Source: Nitrososphaerota archaeon (GTDB taxonomy: Archaea; Thermoproteota; Nitrososphaeria; Nitrososphaerales; Nitrosopumilaceae). From it: a DNA stretch of 64,000 nt. The notes under the pieces were generated by a model, which saw nothing but the letters and a program-made list of their open reading frames with translations, was not told the DNA's origin and did not search any database. Made by a program: the position numbers and the translations under genes. The DNA lies in assembly GCA_028866895.1 (NCBI GenBank), contig JAGWHF010000002.1, positions 133,309 to 197,308 of the forward strand. The letters are read 5' to 3'. Below, in pieces: positions 45,514 to 54,686 of the stretch (the first letter of the stretch is position 1; each line of letters opens with the position of its first letter).

Positions 45514-46329
45514 TTATTTGTTTATTGAGATCGTGGTTTTCTTTAGTTTTTTTGCAAGAAGGGTAATTTTTGAATTTATTGCAGATCGTGGATTTTTCTC
45601 AATCAGCCTGAGGAAGGCACTTGCAACAATTATGGCGTCCGCCCCAGCATGCAAGACAGATCTTGCCTGCTCGGGGTTGTTTACCCCGAATCCGACGCCA
45701 AGGGGGATTCTGCCACCAAGTATCTCTTTTGCGTTTTTTATGGCATCTATTGTGTAGCGCTGGAACTGTTTCTGGATACCTCCGGTTGTACCATAGACTG
45801 AAACCAGATATACGAACCCATTTGATACCCCAGCTATCCTTCTTATCCTTTCCTTGGAGGTGTTGGGCGAAATTAGGAATATTGCATCCATTCCTAGTCT
45901 TTTTAGCACCTTCAAGTATTTGCCTGCCTCCTCTATTGCCATGTCGGGAAGGATTATGCCATCTATCCCTGCCTTTTTAACTATGGTGACAAACCTCTCA
46001 TAACCTATATGGTACAAGAGGTTAGAATAGGTCATTAGGACAAGCGGAATTTCAGTCTCTTTCCTGATCCTCCTGACTATCCTCAAAAACCTTTCAAGGT
46101 TCATGCCCTTCTGTAGGGCTTGAAAGCTGGCATTTTGAATAACTGGCCCATCAGCAAGCGGGTCAGAGAATGGTAGCCCTATCTCGATGATGTCTGCACC
46201 TCCTTTCACTAGACTGCGTACTATGGAAATCGTATCGGAATCATTTGGGTATCCTGCCATGGCGTATGCTATCAGGGCTTTCTGATTTTTTGACTGCAGA
46301 CTCGCGAACTTATCCTGAATTCTCGACAT
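45514..46329 (-). CDS. trpA: Tryptophan synthase alpha chain
   Basis: A 271-residue TIM barrel that cleaves indole-3-glycerol phosphate to indole. Counting from ATG 46329, the catalytic acids are E49 ([11 protein letters not shown]) and D60 (L-A-D-G-P), as in Salmonella TrpA. An ATG three codons earlier (46338) is an alternative. It overlaps the end of trpB by about 20 bases and is the last gene of the trp operon. Confidence 0.95.
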   Translation of the reverse strand: MSRIQDKFASLQSKNQKALIAYAMAGYPNDSDTISIVRSLVKGGADIIEIGLPFSDPLADGPVIQNASFQALQKGMNLERFLRIVRRIRKETEIPLVLMTYSNLLYHIGYERFVTIVKKAGIDGIILPDMAIEEAGKYLKVLKRLGMDAIFLISPNTSKERIRRIAGVSNGFVYLVSVYGTTGGIQKQFQRYTIDAIKNAKEILGGRIPLGVGFGVNNPEQARSVLHAGADAIIVASAFLRLIEKNPRSAINSKITLLAKKLKKTTISINK

Positions 46330-47512
46330 TCTCACCAATGTACCTCTCTACAACTTCGACATCCTTGTCGCCTCTTCCCGACAATGTGATTACAATAGTC
46401 TGATTACTTCTCATTTTGCGAGCCACTCTCATTGCATATGCCACCGCATGAGACGACTCGAGGGCAGGAATAATTCCCTCGTGTTTTGAGAGAGTCAAGA
46501 AAGCGCGCACCGCCTCACCATCACTCACGGTATCATACTTTACCCTTTTAGAGTCCTTTAGGAAGGAATGCTCAGGTCCAACACCGGGATAGTCTAGACC
46601 TGCCGCTATGCTATGTGTGTCCTTAATCTGCCCTGACTTGTCCTGAAGTAGGTAAGTCAACATCCCATGAAGAATGCCTTTAGAACCAGATGTGAGGGTT
46701 GCCGAGTGATGCTCCGTCCTGACGCCCTCGCCACCCGCCTCAACTCCAAACATCACAGTCTCTTTGTCCACCAGCGGGTAAAATGTACCGATTGCATTTG
46801 ATCCACCTCCCACGCAGGCAACAACCGAGTCAGGCGCACCGCCCTCTAGATTCCTCATCTGCGCTAGAATTTCGTTTCCAATTACTGACTGGAAATCCCT
46901 TACCATGACGGGGTATGGATGGGGTCCGACAGCTGATCCTAGAAGATAATATGTGCTGTTTACATTTGTTATCCAGTCCCTTATTGCCTCATTGATTGCA
47001 TCCTTGAGCGTCTGCGTTCCCTCCATTACCGGGTGGACCTTTGAGCCTAGAAGCCTCATCCTAAAGACATTCAGCCGTTGCCTCTCTGTATCCTTGTAAC
47101 CCATGTATACTTCGGACTTGAGTCCAAGAGCGGCGCATGCCATTGCTGTTGCCACTCCATGCTGTCCTGCACCGGTCTCTGCGATAATCCTTTTTTTCCC
47201 CATCCGTTTCGCAAGGAGTGCCTGCCCAAGCGTGTTGTTGATCTTATGCGCTCCTCCGTGAAGTAGGTCCTCCCTTTTGAGGTAAATCTTGGCACCACCT
47301 ACCATTTTTGTGAGATTTCTTGCAAAGTAAAGGGGAGTCGGTCTTCCGGCATATTCTCTTAGATAATAATCAAGCTCGTCCTGAAAATTCTTGTTGTTCC
47401 TAAACCTAAGGTATGCCTTCTCGAGCTCGTCTACCGCAGGTACCAATGTTTCCGGTATGAACCTACCTCCAAATTCTCCAAATTTGCCATCTTCTGGATA
47501 TGGTATTTTCAT
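46310..47512 (-). CDS. trpB: Tryptophan synthase beta chain
   Basis: A 400-residue PLP enzyme of the TrpB1 type. The PLP lysine is K90 in H-G-G-A-H-K-I-N-N. The G-G-G-S-N-A-I-G phosphate loop and the N-terminal [13 protein letters not shown] segment are present. It condenses indole with serine. Its start overlaps the trpC stop in a 4-base overlap. Confidence 0.97.
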   Translation of the reverse strand: MKIPYPEDGKFGEFGGRFIPETLVPAVDELEKAYLRFRNNKNFQDELDYYLREYAGRPTPLYFARNLTKMVGGAKIYLKREDLLHGGAHKINNTLGQALLAKRMGKKRIIAETGAGQHGVATAMACAALGLKSEVYMGYKDTERQRLNVFRMRLLGSKVHPVMEGTQTLKDAINEAIRDWITNVNSTYYLLGSAVGPHPYPVMVRDFQSVIGNEILAQMRNLEGGAPDSVVACVGGGSNAIGTFYPLVDKETVMFGVEAGGEGVRTEHHSATLTSGSKGILHGMLTYLLQDKSGQIKDTHSIAAGLDYPGVGPEHSFLKDSKRVKYDTVSDGEAVRAFLTLSKHEGIIPALESSHAVAYAMRVARKMRSNQTIVITLSGRGDKDVEVVERYIGENVENSG

Positions 47513-48285
47513 ATTGCTGACACCAAACTTGAAACTGAACCCTTGATATCTTTACTCTTCATTATGCTACTTCCCACAAGGAATGCGTCGGCACCACAAC
47601 TCCTGAGGAACCTTATGTCTTCCGGTCTACTTATCCCACTTTCAGAAACCACGACCCTTCCATCTTTTTGCTGCCGTCCAAGGATGTTCTGAGTGGTCTG
47701 GAGATCGATCTCCAAGGTGTCAAGGTTCCTGTTGTTGATGCCAATAAGGTCGGCTCCAGTCTTTGCGGATTCCTCGAATTCTTTGCACGTGTGCGCCTCC
47801 ATCAAGACCAAGAGGTTTTTTCTGTGGGCGTATTCTATGAATTCATCGCTTTCCTTTGCAATCTTCTTCTCGAATACCGACTGGATAAGGAGAATAATGT
47901 CAGCTCCTAGCCTTTCAGCAGCATCTATCTGGACCTTGTCTACCACTATATCCTTCATCAGCATAGGAACATCAACATTCCTCCTAATCTCTGCAAAGTA
48001 TTCTGGTGATCCATTGAAGAGATGCGGCTGTGTGAGGACCGATAGACCCAAGGTTCCACCCTCTATCATGGCATCTGCAATCTTAATTGGATCTGACGGT
48101 GGTCGAATGGTTCCCAGGGAGGGGGATGAGAATTTGACCTCGGTAATGAGTGAAGCATGAGTGTTTTGCTTGATTTCATGGATTATGTTTTTGCTTGATT
48201 TTGAGAGCCTCACTCCAACCTCATATACCCCGTCATCAACTGCCTTCTTGGAATTCTCGGCCAGTCTCATTATCATGTCCTTCAT
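47509..48285 (-). CDS. trpC: Indole-3-glycerol-phosphate synthase
   Basis: A 258-residue barrel enzyme. E49-V-K51-F-S-S-P-S is the conserved beta-1 motif, and the later G-I-N-N-R-N-L and V-S-E-S-G-I blocks are intact. ATG 48285 is chosen because it overlaps the trpD TGA as ATGA; the longer frame to 48324 has no support. No TrpF domain is fused to it and no separate trpF follows; trpB begins in its stop codon region. Confidence 0.95.
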   Translation of the reverse strand: MKDMIMRLAENSKKAVDDGVYEVGVRLSKSSKNIIHEIKQNTHASLITEVKFSSPSLGTIRPPSDPIKIADAMIEGGTLGLSVLTQPHLFNGSPEYFAEIRRNVDVPMLMKDIVVDKVQIDAAERLGADIILLIQSVFEKKIAKESDEFIEYAHRKNLLVLMEAHTCKEFEESAKTGADLIGINNRNLDTLEIDLQTTQNILGRQQKDGRVVVSESGISRPEDIRFLRSCGADAFLVGSSIMKSKDIKGSVSSLVSAI

Positions 48286-49328
48286 AAGCAAGCCACCTCC
48301 TCCAACTTTCCTGCATCCCCGCAAAATCTCACAAACTTCCTTAGGAGGTCAAATGACTTGCCGCTCCTTATAGTCTCAGATGCTATCCCGATTGCCTCCT
48401 CCCATCTATCCGTTACCCCTCCTACGATGAGTCCAGCCGCCGCGTTCAAAGTCGTTACATCTATCATTGCCCTACTTCCCGTGCCATGAAGCACTGACAC
48501 GAAAGATCTTACAGCCTCCGCTCTAGTTGAAACTTGTATTTCTGAAAGACTAGACCTCTCCAAGCCAAAGGTGTACGGGTCCAGTGTAAATTTTTGGATC
48601 TTTCCTTCCTTCAACTCTGTTATCTGGTTTGACGAAGTGGTTGTAAGCTCATCAAGTCCGTCCTCCGAGATTACCGCCATTACGTTTTCTGCCCCTCTAG
48701 CCTGTAATAGTGTTATGACGCGTTGCAGGTACGACGGTGCGAAGACCCCTACCATCTGATTCTTGACTCCGGCAGGATTACTCAGGGGTCCCAAGAGGTT
48801 GAACGCAGTTCTTGTTCCCAGAGCCCTCCTTGCCTCCGCTACATTCTTCATCGCCGGATGAAACTTTTGTGCAAACATGAACCCTATGTTGAATCTCTCG
48901 ATTAACTCCTTGACCCTTTCAGGACTCATGCTTAGGTCGTAACCAAAGTATTCGAATATGTCTGCACTTCCGGTAACGCCAGAGGCTGATCTGTTCCCGT
49001 GCTTTGCGACCCCCACCCCTGATGCGGCTATGATAAATGCTGAGGTGGTAGATACATTGAAAGTGGATCTGCTGTCGCCTCCCGTACCGCATACATCGAT
49101 CAATCTTCCCTTGTGTCGGGGGTTTATTTTTATGGAGTGTTCATCCATGACATTGAGCATCGCTAGGAGCTCTTCGTCCGACTCGCCCTTTAAGGCAAGG
49201 TTCTTAAGAAATTCAGCGGTTTCCCTGACTGGTATATTGCCTCCAAGGATCTGCTCCATGACAGCGCGCATCTCATCATAGTGGATGTCCTTTTTCAGTG
49301 AAAGCCTCACAATAGTGTCTGAAATCAT
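48282..49328 (-). CDS. trpD: Anthranilate phosphoribosyltransferase
   Basis: A 348-residue enzyme with the PRPP-binding G-T-G-G-D motif at 81-85, followed by S-T-F-N-V-S-T, and the K-H-G-N-R-S-A-S-G block. It joins anthranilate to PRPP. It overlaps trpG upstream and trpC downstream by 4 bases each, showing a tightly coupled operon. Confidence 0.96.
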   Translation of the reverse strand: MISDTIVRLSLKKDIHYDEMRAVMEQILGGNIPVRETAEFLKNLALKGESDEELLAMLNVMDEHSIKINPRHKGRLIDVCGTGGDSRSTFNVSTTSAFIIAASGVGVAKHGNRSASGVTGSADIFEYFGYDLSMSPERVKELIERFNIGFMFAQKFHPAMKNVAEARRALGTRTAFNLLGPLSNPAGVKNQMVGVFAPSYLQRVITLLQARGAENVMAVISEDGLDELTTTSSNQITELKEGKIQKFTLDPYTFGLERSSLSEIQVSTRAEAVRSFVSVLHGTGSRAMIDVTTLNAAAGLIVGGVTDRWEEAIGIASETIRSGKSFDLLRKFVRFCGDAGKLEEVACL

Positions 49329-49912
49329 TTTCTAACCAACTTTATGAAATTGCCGAGGATTTTCCTGCCCTCGTCTGTCATGATGGATTCGGGATGAAAC
49401 TGTACCCCTACTATAAGGTGTTTCTTGTGGCTGACTGCCATTATCTCGTTGTCGTCCTTGGCTACCGCAGTTACAACAAGATCATCTGGTATGACCGTCT
49501 TGTCTCCTACCAATGAGTGGTATCTTGTTGCCCTGAATGGGTTCTTAACCCCATCAAAAAGCGGTGATTTTTTGTACTCAACTTGGCTTGTCTTACCATG
49601 TCTTACATTCCCAGCGTTCACCACTCTGCCCCCAAACGCGTGGATTATTCCTTGGTGTCCTAGGCAGACGCCCAGAATTGGCTTTGTAGGCCCTATCTCC
49701 TTTATGACCTTTGTACAGACACCAAAGTACTTTTCATCCTCCGGCGTCCCTGGGCCTGGCGAGATAATTATGGCGTCATAATGGCCTTTCCGTATTTCAT
49801 CCAATGTTATCTTGTCGTTTCTTATCACGTCGGAGTCAACTCCAAGCTCTCCTAGCATCTGAGCTATGTTGTAAACAAAAGAATCATAGTTATCTATTAT
49901 CAAAAATTTCAT
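49325..49912 (-). CDS. trpG: Anthranilate synthase glutamine amidotransferase subunit
   Basis: A 195-residue class I amidotransferase. The nucleophile is C83 in G-V-C-L-G-H-Q, with the His-Glu pair in V-Q-F-H-P-E-S near the end; S-P-G-P-G-T-P is also present. ATG 49912 overlaps the trpE TGA as ATGA, which decides the start over the longer frame to 49972. It provides ammonia to TrpE. Confidence 0.95.
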   Translation of the reverse strand: MKFLIIDNYDSFVYNIAQMLGELGVDSDVIRNDKITLDEIRKGHYDAIIISPGPGTPEDEKYFGVCTKVIKEIGPTKPILGVCLGHQGIIHAFGGRVVNAGNVRHGKTSQVEYKKSPLFDGVKNPFRATRYHSLVGDKTVIPDDLVVTAVAKDDNEIMAVSHKKHLIVGVQFHPESIMTDEGRKILGNFIKLVRK

Positions 49913-51264
49913 CGCGACGCCTCCTTCAAGGCAGAGATCATCGCATTCGCTTTGTGTTGCGTCTCCATCCACTCGTTATCAGCTACTGAATCAGATACTA
50001 TGCCCGCACCTGTCTGGATAAATCCCTTGCACCCATCCATGAATATGGTCCTGATGGCAATTGCAAAGTCACAGCAGCCGTTAAATGAAAAATACCCCAC
50101 AGCTCCAGCGTACGGCCCCCTTCCACATGGCTCTAGTTCGTCAATTATTTCCATTGCACGGATCTTGGGTGCACCAGAAACGGTCCCCGCCGGAAAGACC
50201 GCCCTTATTGCATCAAACATGTCATATTTTTTATCAAGTGTTCCAATGACATGTGTTACAATATGCTGTACGTGGCTGAACCTCTTTACTGCCATCAAAT
50301 CCTTAACGCGCACAGAACCGTACCTGCAAACCCTTCCTATATCATTTCTGCCAAGATCCACCAACATTGTATGCTCCGCCAGTTCCTTCTCATCGTGCAG
50401 AAGTTCCTCCCTCAAAGCTGCATTCTTTTCTTCATCGTCTGTGATGGGCCTGGTCCCAGCTATAGGAAATGTTTCCACGGAGCTTCCCGTTATTCGTAGC
50501 AGCATTTCAGGACTGGAGCCTATTACAGTTCGCTCGCCCAACCTCATGTGATAAAGGTAAGGGGAGGGATTGATCTGTCTTAGGTGCCTGTACACTTTCA
50601 GAAAGTCCCCCTGTGCTGTAAAGTTGAATCTGCGTGACAGGACCACTTGGAATATGTCGCCCTCTACGATGTATCGCTTTGCGCTTTCCACCATTTTGCC
50701 GAAGCGATCCTTTCCTATGTCCTCCTGAATCTCTGAGGCCGAAAACTTGCAGGGATCATCCATATCCTGTGAAATCTCATTGAGCCTGTTTGTATCGTAA
50801 TAGAAATAGAATGCTTTCTTCTTTTTATTATCGTACAATATGCCATCATCGTAAATTCCAAATTCCATGAGAGGGGCGGTATCATCCCGGTGCGACTGTG
50901 GAATGTCTTCCCACAATCTTATCGCATCGTAATTTATTATTCCAACTGCTCCCCCAACAAAGCGGTATCTCTGGTCAGGAACTTTTCTGATGAATCTTCT
51001 TATCTCTGAAATAGGATCCTTCGTGGCAACTGTGTTAGTTGTACCGTCCTTATGGCTGAGAATTACCCTGTCTGAAAAACCCTTTATTACTATGGACGGA
51101 CCAAATCCAATTATGGATGTCTCGGCTAGCTCTTCTGGGCCTGTGAGAGACTCGAATAGAAATGAGTATTCGTACCTTCTTGAAATCGTTGTATACAAAT
51201 CGAACTGGGAGCCAGAATAATCTAGGGGTATTATCTTAAAGGCTGAATGCCCAAATGTGGCCAC
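49909..51264 (-). CDS. trpE: Anthranilate synthase component I
   Basis: A 451-residue chorismate-using enzyme, first gene of trpEGDCBA. The C-terminal catalytic half contains F-Q-V-V-L-S-R-R-F, P-I-A-G-T-R-P, D-L-G-R-N-D-I-G-R-V and P-A-G-T-V-S-G-A-P-K. The start is GTG at 51264; a TATA box (tttaaa, 51292-51297) about 28-30 bases upstream indicates a leaderless transcript, so there is no room for a Trp leader peptide. Confidence 0.96.
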   Translation of the reverse strand: MATFGHSAFKIIPLDYSGSQFDLYTTISRRYEYSFLFESLTGPEELAETSIIGFGPSIVIKGFSDRVILSHKDGTTNTVATKDPISEIRRFIRKVPDQRYRFVGGAVGIINYDAIRLWEDIPQSHRDDTAPLMEFGIYDDGILYDNKKKKAFYFYYDTNRLNEISQDMDDPCKFSASEIQEDIGKDRFGKMVESAKRYIVEGDIFQVVLSRRFNFTAQGDFLKVYRHLRQINPSPYLYHMRLGERTVIGSSPEMLLRITGSSVETFPIAGTRPITDDEEKNAALREELLHDEKELAEHTMLVDLGRNDIGRVCRYGSVRVKDLMAVKRFSHVQHIVTHVIGTLDKKYDMFDAIRAVFPAGTVSGAPKIRAMEIIDELEPCGRGPYAGAVGYFSFNGCCDFAIAIRTIFMDGCKGFIQTGAGIVSDSVADNEWMETQHKANAMISALKEASR

Positions 51265-51291
51265 CCATAAGAATCGTCCTTGAAGACCCTA

Positions 51292-51297
51292 TTTAAA
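51292..51297 (-). promoter_or_regulatory. TATA box of the trp operon
   Basis: tttaaa within ctatttaaaact is centred about 30 bases from the trpE GTG. The opposite strand carries the zinc-finger gene promoter, with a shared palindrome between them. Confidence 0.5.
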
Positions 51298-51324
51298 ACT
51301 AAGTAGCTTGAAAGGACCTCCGAT

Positions 51325-51341
51325 TACCGTAAGGTACGGTA
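51325..51341. promoter_or_regulatory. 17-base palindrome between trpE and a divergent zinc-finger gene
   Basis: TACCGTA-AGG-TACGGTA is a perfect inverted repeat with two 7-base arms. It ends immediately before the TATA box (51342-51350) of the divergent small gene and about 28 bases upstream of the trp TATA box. This is a suitable place for a regulator controlling one or both promoters. Confidence 0.5.
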
Positions 51342-51373
51342 CCTTTATATGCCATGCTGCTGATCGGTATGGT

Positions 51374-51583
51374 ATGGCCCAGATGCTAATCCAGAGAAAG
51401 AAAAATGGTGATATCGTCCTCTTCCAAGACCTGTTTTTTTCGAAAAAGAAATCCTATGTAAGGTCTACGGCAAACGAGGCTGTATGCGTGGTCTGTTCCA
51501 AAGGGATAGGAGATGGTGTTTCAGTTACGGCCAAGAGACTGGGACAAAAAACGAGGCTTTTCTGCCATTTTCATATAAGTTAA
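51374..51583 (+). CDS. Small zinc-ribbon-like protein divergent from the trp operon
   Basis: A 69-residue protein with C-V-V-C and C-H-F-H near the end, a Cys-x2-Cys plus Cys-x2-His zinc site, and a basic N-terminal half (Q-R-K-K-N-G). ATG 51374 lies 27 bases after the TATA sequence ctttatat; the longer frame from TTG 51308 would include promoter and palindrome. Its position suggests it could regulate trp, but no DNA-binding fold is recognised. Confidence 0.65.
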   Translation: MAQMLIQRKKNGDIVLFQDLFFSKKKSYVRSTANEAVCVVCSKGIGDGVSVTAKRLGQKTRLFCHFHIS

Positions 51584-51599
51584 ATTCTTGACCAAGTGG

Positions 51600-53276
51600 C
51601 TACCATTTCGGCTTCGTTATGGCACCCTCGGAGGCCGATGATACTAGAGACGCAAACTTCGCAAGCGCGCCTCTCTCATAATTTGGCTTTCTTGGCTTCC
51701 ATTCTTTCCTGCGTCTTGAAAGTTCTTCTTCTGATACAATCATGTCAATTGAGTTTTTTTCAATGTTTATCCTTATCTCGTCCCCATTCTTTACCATCGC
51801 GATATTTCCTCCTACTGCTGCTTCTGGTGATACGTGTCCAATCATCAGTCCTCGCGTAGCTCCGGAAAACCTACCGTCAGTTACAAGGGCCACCTTCTCA
51901 CCAAGCTTCTGCCCTACAAGGGCGGCAGTAACGCCAAGCATCTCGCGCATCCCGGGGCCTCCTTTGGGGCCCTCGTACCTTATTATCACAACGTCATTCT
52001 CAATTATCTCCCGTTTTGAAATTGCCTCAAATGCATCCTCCTCCCTATCAAATGCCTTGGCCCTACCGACAAATTCCGTGGTGTGCATGCCTGCAACTTT
52101 GACAACCGCGCCATCTGGAGCGAGCGAACCCCTTAGTATGGTAAGCGTACCTACATCATGAATGGGCCGTTCAATCGGTTTTAGGACCTTCTGGTCATCT
52201 GTAAATGTTAGCTTGATTTCGTCCAAGTTCTGACGTACATTCCTTCCTGTGACTGTAACTTGGTTTTCGTTCAAGAGATTCTTTTTCTGCAGACTCTTCA
52301 TAACTAAGGGAATCCCTCCTATCTTGTCTAGGTCTAGCATTACGTAATACCCGCCAGGCCTCATGTCAGCAATATGCGGTGTGCGTCGTCGTATTCGCTC
52401 AAAATCCTCCAAGGTCAGATTTACCCCTATCTCCTTTGAGATGGCAAGTAGATGGAGCACCGCATTTGTGGACCCGCCGATTGCGTTTGCCACAGTTATC
52501 GCATTTTCAAATGCCTCAAAAGTAAGAATATCCTTCGGTCTGATTCCAATCTTCAGCAGGTTCATTACCGCCCTACCGCTGTCATGTACAAATTTCTCTC
52601 TCCTAGGATCTTCTGCGGGCGGAGAAGCACTACCTGGGAGGGCAAGGCCTATAGCTTCGCTTATTGACGCCATGGTGTTGGCTGTATACATTCCACCACA
52701 TGAGCCTGCGTTAGGACAAGCCACATTCTCCAAGTTTTTCAATGCCTCAAGGGTCAGCTGTCCGGCTTCATACGAGCCTACTGCCTCATAAACATCTTGT
52801 ACGGTGACCTGTTTTCCCTCATAAATCCCGGGCATGATGGTGCCTCCGTAGACAAAAACTGATGGCACGTTTAGCCGTGCCATGGCCATCATTGATCCCG
52901 GCAAACTTTTGTCACATCCTGCAATACCGACAAGCCCATCGTATTGATGCGCTCTTACCATAAGCTCTATCGAATCAGCAATTATCTCTCTGCTAACCAG
53001 TGATGATTTCATCCCCTCGTGACCCATTGCAATCCCGTCACTTACGGCGATAGTAGAGAACTCCCTTGGAGTGCCGCCGGCCTCCTGAACCCCCGCCTTT
53101 GCATGGAGTGACAATCTGCCTAGGTGGATGTTACAGGGGGTTGCTTCGTTGCCGGTATGCGAGACACCTATGAAGGGCTTCGCAAGATCTGTGTCATTCA
53201 ATCCCATGGCCTTGTACATGGCCCTGTGGGGAGCCCGTGAAGGACCCTCTACGACGTTCCTGCTAGAAATCTCCAT
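51600..53276 (-). CDS. ilvD: Dihydroxy-acid dehydratase
   Basis: A 558-residue Fe-S dehydratase in valine/isoleucine synthesis. Cluster-binding cysteines lie in [14 protein letters not shown] and G-S-C-G-G-M-Y. The C-terminal T-D-G-R-F-S-G-A block is present. An AT-rich TATA-like element (about 53302-53310) lies about 30 bases upstream, giving a leaderless start, in contrast with the long leader of ilvB. It is separate from the ilvB operon. Confidence 0.96.
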   Translation of the reverse strand: MEISSRNVVEGPSRAPHRAMYKAMGLNDTDLAKPFIGVSHTGNEATPCNIHLGRLSLHAKAGVQEAGGTPREFSTIAVSDGIAMGHEGMKSSLVSREIIADSIELMVRAHQYDGLVGIAGCDKSLPGSMMAMARLNVPSVFVYGGTIMPGIYEGKQVTVQDVYEAVGSYEAGQLTLEALKNLENVACPNAGSCGGMYTANTMASISEAIGLALPGSASPPAEDPRREKFVHDSGRAVMNLLKIGIRPKDILTFEAFENAITVANAIGGSTNAVLHLLAISKEIGVNLTLEDFERIRRRTPHIADMRPGGYYVMLDLDKIGGIPLVMKSLQKKNLLNENQVTVTGRNVRQNLDEIKLTFTDDQKVLKPIERPIHDVGTLTILRGSLAPDGAVVKVAGMHTTEFVGRAKAFDREEDAFEAISKREIIENDVVIIRYEGPKGGPGMREMLGVTAALVGQKLGEKVALVTDGRFSGATRGLMIGHVSPEAAVGGNIAMVKNGDEIRINIEKNSIDMIVSEEELSRRRKEWKPRKPNYERGALAKFASLVSSASEGAITKPKW

Positions 53277-53362
53277 CCGATAACAATGTTACTTTCTGAC
53301 AGTATAATTTTAGCCTTCGTGAAGAATTAGACCGGCCTTGGTTGGCATTCCGCTATCTAAAG

Positions 53363-54508
53363 TTACGCCTTTTTCGGAATTGCCTTCGGCAGTTTTATGG
53401 TGAACGTAGTACCCTTGTTAATCCCGGTATTGACTGATATCGAACCGCCGTGCTTCTCAACAATGGTCTTGCAGCTGACCAACCCCAGACAAGTCCCTAT
53501 CTGCCTTGTGGTAAACATTGGTTCGAATATTTTAGGCAGAAGTTCTGCGGGGATCCCATGCCCGGTGTCCTCAACTTCTACGGTCACGCAATCGTTTTCC
53601 TCCCGTGCCCTCACACGTATGTATCCAATTCCATCCATTGCCTGTACTGCGTTTAGTATCAAGTTTGAAAAAACAATCTCCATCTTTGTGGCGTCACAAA
53701 GAATCTTGACGTCCTTCTCCGGAACCTCGAATACAACCTGTTGAACGTTGCTTCTAGATTTTACCAATTTCAGGATGTGGAGGAGGGATGTTTCAGATAG
53801 ATTGAGGGGCCTCGGCCATATGTACTCGAGCACTTCTTCTATCTGATGGGAAATCCTGACAGTAGCCCTTTCTATCCTGTCAAAATCATTCTTGGCCCTA
53901 CTGTCCATGTTGTTTGTCCTCATTCTCATGAGTTCTACGCTGTTCTTTATGACTGATAATGGATTCTTAAGATCGTGTGCAATGCGCGAGGATAGCAATC
54001 CGGCATCTCCCACATATTTTATCTTCTGACCTTCAACAACTCTTATCGCTGTATTTATTTCCGACATATCTCGGTGTGACATGATGCATCCAATCATCTT
54101 TCCATCGGCGTCAAAAAGGCTTGTGCCACTCAGCAAGGTAGGAAACTCGCTACCGTTCTTCCTTCTAAGCCAGACCTGCCTTGATTTTATCGAACCAGCA
54201 GTCCTCCAAACCGTAAGGATATCTGCGATCTCATCCCTATCCCTTTGTGCAACAAACGAGGCAAAGGGTCTGCCAACTACCTCCTTCCTTGAATAATCTA
54301 GATTTTCAAGACAGGCCTGATTGCAATCAACAATCTTGTCATCAAGGCCTACCGTAAGGAACAGGTCGGTGGAATTCTCATAAAGACTCTTGTTTCTTTC
54401 CTCGGCTCTGTGGCAGTGCTCAATAATGGCATCCAGATTTTTCTCAATAAAGTTGTCGTAATCCTTGCCGTTCTTCTCACAGTTGAGTCGGTAATCTGAT
54501 TTGATGTC
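53363..54508 (-). CDS. PAS-domain sensor histidine kinase with disrupted 5' end
   Basis: The conventional frame begins at TTG 54136, but the same frame stays open upstream to 54508 and clearly encodes the rest of a PAS domain (L-Y-E-N-S-T-D-L-F-L-T-V-G-L, then Q-V-W-L-R-R-K-N-G-S-E-F-P-T). That stretch has no ATG, GTG or TTG. A TGA at 54509-54511 separates it from an in-frame ATG at 54544, 11 codons upstream. The kinase core is complete: H-box A-H-D-L-K-N-P-L, N-box S-N-L-I-L-N-A-V-Q-A-M, G1 D-T-G-H-G-I-P and G2 G-T-C-L-G-L. No transmembrane segment is seen; it is likely a soluble sensor. Confidence 0.75.
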   Translation of the reverse strand, partial: DIKSDYRLNCEKNGKDYDNFIEKNLDAIIEHCHRAEERNKSLYENSTDLFLTVGLDDKIVDCNQACLENLDYSRKEVVGRPFASFVAQRDRDEIADILTVWRTAGSIKSRQVWLRRKNGSEFPTLLSGTSLFDADGKMIGCIMSHRDMSEINTAIRVVEGQKIKYVGDAGLLSSRIAHDLKNPLSVIKNSVELMRMRTNNMDSRAKNDFDRIERATVRISHQIEEVLEYIWPRPLNLSETSLLHILKLVKSRSNVQQVVFEVPEKDVKILCDATKMEIVFSNLILNAVQAMDGIGYIRVRAREENDCVTVEVEDTGHGIPAELLPKIFEPMFTTRQIGTCLGLVSCKTIVEKHGGSISVNTGINKGTTFTIKLPKAIPKKA

Positions 54509-54686
54509 TCATCCCTCCCTCTGACTGTTCTTTTTCAATCCCATGCTGTTGATTGCTATCATATCTTCTCCAGTCTCAAATGACTGTCTTGAGTTATCAA
54601 TGATTTGTTTTTCAGCTCGAACAAGCTACCTCCATAATTCTGAAAGCAAAATTTGGTCGGGGTGGTACTACAATATGACTTTTAAT

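Noticed and set aside
51265-51330. Search for a Trp-rich leader peptide in front of trpE
   Set aside because: The TATA box is only about 28-30 bases from the start codon, leaving no room for a leader frame.
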